Positions 61,795 through 64,000 of a stretch of 64,000 nt of DNA are shown here, piece after piece. Position 1 is the stretch's first letter, and each line of letters opens with the position of its first letter. The notes beneath the pieces were generated by a model. The model saw nothing but the letters and a program-made list of their open reading frames with translations. It was not told where the DNA came from and did not search any database. The DNA comes from Trichomonas vaginalis G3 (Eukaryota; Parabasalia; Trichomonadida; Trichomonadidae): assembly GCF_026262505.1 (NCBI RefSeq), contig NC_067206.1, positions 7,902,879-7,966,878 of the forward strand. Reading direction: 5' to 3'. The position numbers were made by a program, and so were the translations under genes.

Positions 61795-61900
61795 TTTATT
61801 CATAACTTTACTCACTTTTCAACATATTTCTGTAAAGCAGGATAAATATGCTTCCAATACGTAACATCATTTATCATTTTCCTTTAGACAAGTGCGTTAA
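61795..61900 (+). repeat. Decayed duplicate of the beta-helix-like gene's 3' end
   Basis: Blocks such as CTCACTTTTCAACATAT and TTTTCCTTTAGACAAGTGCG match 60,925-61,029 of the upstream gene with substitutions and a deletion. No open frame. Confidence 0.6.
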
Positions 61901-61974
61901 TTTTTCAAGGATTTATTATTATCGTTTTTTATTATTAAAAATAATTTTTTTACAAACAAAAAAAATAAAAAAAC

Positions 61975-62613
61975 TCATTTATTTAAAAGAAGATTAATGA
62001 TATCTTCGTTCTTTGTCTGGAGTGCGACGTCTTTAGCTGTGTGTCCTTCGCTGTCAACAACACTCAAATCGAGATCTTCACGAGAAAGGAGAACTTTGAC
62101 AACTTCGATTTTTTCGTTTTCAATAGCGTTGAAAATAGGAGTTCGCTTCATCATGTTCTGACGGTTGACATCGACATTTTCGTGTTGAAGCAACTCTTCG
62201 ACGAAACTAGTTGAGCCGCATTTAGCGGCAACATGGAGAGGTGTCCACTGGATTGAGTCGACGCAGTTCAAGTCAACGTCATCTCGATCGGCGAAAAGAC
62301 GGATTAAGTCTGAGAAATCATTAGATGCAGCGATGTGAAGAGGTGTGAAACTAGAATCATCAGGAAGTTGTGGATTGACATCTTTGTCGTTCAGAAGACA
62401 CTCAACGCACTGTTTGTTGTGGAGAAGAACTGCGTAATGAAGAGCACTGCGATTCTTCTTGTCGACGATGTTCTTCTCGATGCCTGGAAAACTCAAGAGA
62501 AGTTCTAAAGCTTCGAAATGTCCGTCACGAGCTGCCCGGATCAAAGTTAGTAAACATATCAAGGGTACGGAGGCACTGCGCGCCTCCTTACCCCTGATAT
62601 GTGAATTTGACAC
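61975..62613 (-). CDS. Ankyrin repeat protein with replaced N-terminus
   Basis: 212 residues with about five ankyrin repeats of a different flavour from those at 0-3 kb (PLHIAASNDFSDLIRLFADRDDVDLNC, PLHVAAKCGSTSFVEELLQHENVDVN), ending NEDIINLLLNK. Codon use is GC-richer. The first ~25 residues (MSNSHIRGKEARSASVPLICL) are not ankyrin-like; they are translated from the palindrome at 62555-62601. The real 5' end of the gene was therefore cut off at ~62,545 by the sequence that fills the rest of the window. Expression from the new start is unproven. Confidence 0.65.
   Translation of the reverse strand: MSNSHIRGKEARSASVPLICLLTLIRAARDGHFEALELLLSFPGIEKNIVDKKNRSALHYAVLLHNKQCVECLLNDKDVNPQLPDDSSFTPLHIAASNDFSDLIRLFADRDDVDLNCVDSIQWTPLHVAAKCGSTSFVEELLQHENVDVNRQNMMKRTPIFNAIENEKIEVVKVLLSREDLDLSVVDSEGHTAKDVALQTKNEDIINLLLNK
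62555..62601. repeat. Palindrome at the element edge (20-bp arms)
   Basis: CATATCAAGGGTACGGAGGC (62555-62574) pairs with GCCTCCTTACCCCTGATATG (62582-62601) apart from two mismatches, around a 7-nt loop. It lies exactly at the break in the ankyrin gene, so it is probably the terminal structure of the inserted element. Confidence 0.7.
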
Positions 62614-62726
62614 TTTACAAAACCGTTAACGTATATTTTACAACACAAACGACAACACTAACTTAACCTTAAATATTTACAAAGCCGCCAACCACTTCAC
62701 CTCACTAATGTAAAAAATAAACGTTC

Positions 62727-63047
62727 TCACTTACAAAAGTATTGCAACTCCTCCCATTGCTGTGCTTCACACAACAGTTCATATTCTTCTGACTCACTTT
62801 CTTCTTCATATAGGTCAAAATCACTGTCAAAATAAATGTTAGTAAGTTTTGACAAAGCTAATGAAACACGCTTACCGTTTGTATCGTATGCTTGTATAAA
62901 CTTTCCATTATGCTTGTAGTCATAAACGCTCAAACTAACTTTACCCTTTCTCCCTCGTATCTGATAGAATGTATTTTCACGAGGAACGAAGAACAAATTC
63001 TTGAACTCATGACCGTTGTAGTTTGTTATCTCAATAGTTTTCGTCAT
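62727..63047 (-). CDS. Small hypothetical protein in the putative element
   Basis: 106 residues from ATG 63047. The N-terminal ~75 residues look like a compact beta-rich fold (ITNYNGHEFKNLFFVPRENTF..IRGRKGKVSLSVYDYKHNGKF); the C-terminal part is very acidic (EEESESEEYE). No recognised family. Same strand and spacing as its two neighbours. Confidence 0.5.
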   Translation of the reverse strand: MTKTIEITNYNGHEFKNLFFVPRENTFYQIRGRKGKVSLSVYDYKHNGKFIQAYDTNGKRVSLALSKLTNIYFDSDFDLYEEESESEEYELLCEAQQWEELQYFCK

Positions 63048-63196
63048 TTAATATAAATAAAATAAAAAATAAACTTAAAAATTAATGATATCACCACCCT
63101 CACACGTATGAAAACATAGCACAAAAATAAATTTAGAGTAGATGGTTAGATCTAACCCGATTTCTAACCTTTTTCTACCCTGTTGAATTCATTGCT

Positions 63197-63433
63197 TTAT
63201 AACTCTCTTCCTTTCTCCAACTCTTCTAACTTCTTCTTAAGTTCAGCAATGTTGTCCTCATGAAGTTTAATCTTCCTTAATATACCTTCTCTATCTAATG
63301 GTTGCTTTATCTTTCTAAACTGAACTCTACCATCCTTCATAGTATGAATGTAAAAACCTTCTGGAATAGTTCCTGATTTAATGTATTCTACCAAAAACTT
63401 TTGTTTCATTGCTTCAGTGACTTTATTTGTCAT
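63197..63433 (-). CDS. Small coiled-coil hypothetical protein in the putative element
   Basis: 78 residues from ATG 63433 (the upstream in-frame codon at 63442 is TTG). A short basic N-terminal part (FYIHTMKDGRVQFRKIKQPL) is followed by a coiled coil (ILRKIKLHEDNIAELKKKLE). No recognised family. Confidence 0.5.
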   Translation of the reverse strand: MTNKVTEAMKQKFLVEYIKSGTIPEGFYIHTMKDGRVQFRKIKQPLDREGILRKIKLHEDNIAELKKKLEELEKGREL

Positions 63434-63481
63434 TTCAATCAAATAAAAATTTTAATATTAAATAAAAATAACGTTATTTTT

Positions 63482-63838
63482 TCAGTAAGGAAACGCAGGA
63501 GTTTTACGATTTATTTGAGGAGTAGGTTCTGGTTTAAATGTTGGAGTCGGTTTAGGAGTTGACTTTTGAACAGGAGTTTGTACTTCCATAGGTTCAGGAG
63601 TCATTGAAGGTGTTGTTTGTGAAGGCGTTGGTTTTGGCGAAGGTGTTGGAGTTTGTTTAACTTCAGCTACTTCAGTATTATTTACAACATTTGCTTTATT
63701 TCTTTTCAACATCATAACTGCTCCTGCTGTAGCTAGCAAACCTAGTGGGAGACCATATCTTATATAAGGACTTGACCAAATGCTATTTTTGACAGGAGCT
63801 GGTGGAAACCTAACCTTGGTGAGACTGCTCTTTGCCAT
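63482..63838 (-). CDS. Small membrane protein with Pro/Thr-rich tail in the putative element
   Basis: 118 residues from ATG 63838. A hydrophobic helix lies at ~29-44 (YGLPLGLLATAGAVMML), followed by basic KRNK and a ~70-residue tail of PTPSPKPTP-type repeats. Predicted single-pass membrane or membrane-associated protein. No recognised family. Confidence 0.5.
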   Translation of the reverse strand: MAKSSLTKVRFPPAPVKNSIWSSPYIRYGLPLGLLATAGAVMMLKRNKANVVNNTEVAEVKQTPTPSPKPTPSQTTPSMTPEPMEVQTPVQKSTPKPTPTFKPEPTPQINRKTPAFPY

Positions 63839-64000
63839 TGTGCAGCTCGTAAGAAATATTCAATAGGTGCTCCATAATCGTTTGGTAAAGTTTGTTTCAT
63901 AGATAGTGAAGGTTCACGAGAGCTTGATGAAGAACTCATTTATAAGCTTTAAAAATAAACGTTCATCCTTTATTCCTCACCGTCGTCCGTAGCTAAGTTA

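Larger units (their letters stand above)
62550..64000. mobile_element. Possible end of a Maverick/Polinton-type element (runs off the window)
   Basis: Foreign-looking sequence starts where the ankyrin gene is cut. It opens with a GC-rich palindrome and then carries at least three small minus-strand genes whose composition differs from host genes. Maverick/Polinton elements are very abundant in T. vaginalis and carry many small genes of this kind near their ends, but none of the hallmark genes (DNA polymerase B, integrase, ATPase, protease, capsid) is in view. Family assignment is inference. Only one end is visible, so whether the element is whole cannot be judged. The clean edge suggests it is not ancient. 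Confidence 0.42.

Overview
The window looks like nuclear DNA of a trichomonad, most like Trichomonas vaginalis. It is AT-rich, I see no introns, and several start codons sit 7-18 nt below a trichomonad initiator (Inr, TCA+1 Py T/A). The gene families are also typical: DUF3447/BTB ankyrin proteins, BspA-like leucine-rich repeats, Trichomonas-style membrane-anchored surface proteins and many DNA transposons. Species identity is inference.

Layout. 0-4 kb: two damaged ankyrin genes, a tRNA-Ile(UAU) between them, and the C-terminus of a membrane-anchored surface protein. 4-14 kb: housekeeping-type genes, namely a cytochrome b5-like protein, a RING/U-box-like membrane protein, an FDFG-motif coiled-coil protein, a PROPPIN (Atg18/WIPI) and an ABCA-type half transporter. 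14-20.1 kb: a 2.36-kb TTAA-flanked element carrying a near-perfect ~425-bp palindrome, a kelch protein, and a 1.06-kb element with 9-bp target duplications. 20.7-26.3 kb: a large neurofibromin-like gene split by an apparent 1-nt frameshift. 26.4-46.9 kb: a head-to-tail array of ~4.4-kb units, each carrying a BTB-ankyrin gene with a C-terminal 10-residue repeat tract, plus relics of a BspA gene, of the neighbouring neurofibromin-like gene and of an ankyrin gene. In the last unit the 30-bp minisatellite has expanded to ~117 copies (3.5 kb) and is open on both strands. 47.2-50.2 kb: a MYCBP/FAP174-like small protein and the meiotic MutS homologue MSH5. 50.3-62 kb: duplicated beta-helix-like gene relics riddled with small DNA transposons (TTAA family, nested 9-bp-TSD element, 288-bp MITE), then one complete beta-helix-like gene whose initiator lies in a perfect 26-bp palindrome. 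62-64 kb: an ankyrin gene cut by what may be the end of a Maverick/Polinton-type element, which runs off the window.

The core genes (PROPPIN in autophagy, MSH5 in meiotic recombination, MYCBP-like in the flagellum, ABC transporter at membranes) are unrelated neighbours, each with its own promoter; there is no sign of operons. The most unusual part is the tandem ankyrin array. It combines recent segmental amplification, a chimeric copy, loss or retention of the repeat tail by single-nucleotide indels, and an expanding minisatellite with a 210-bp higher-order period.
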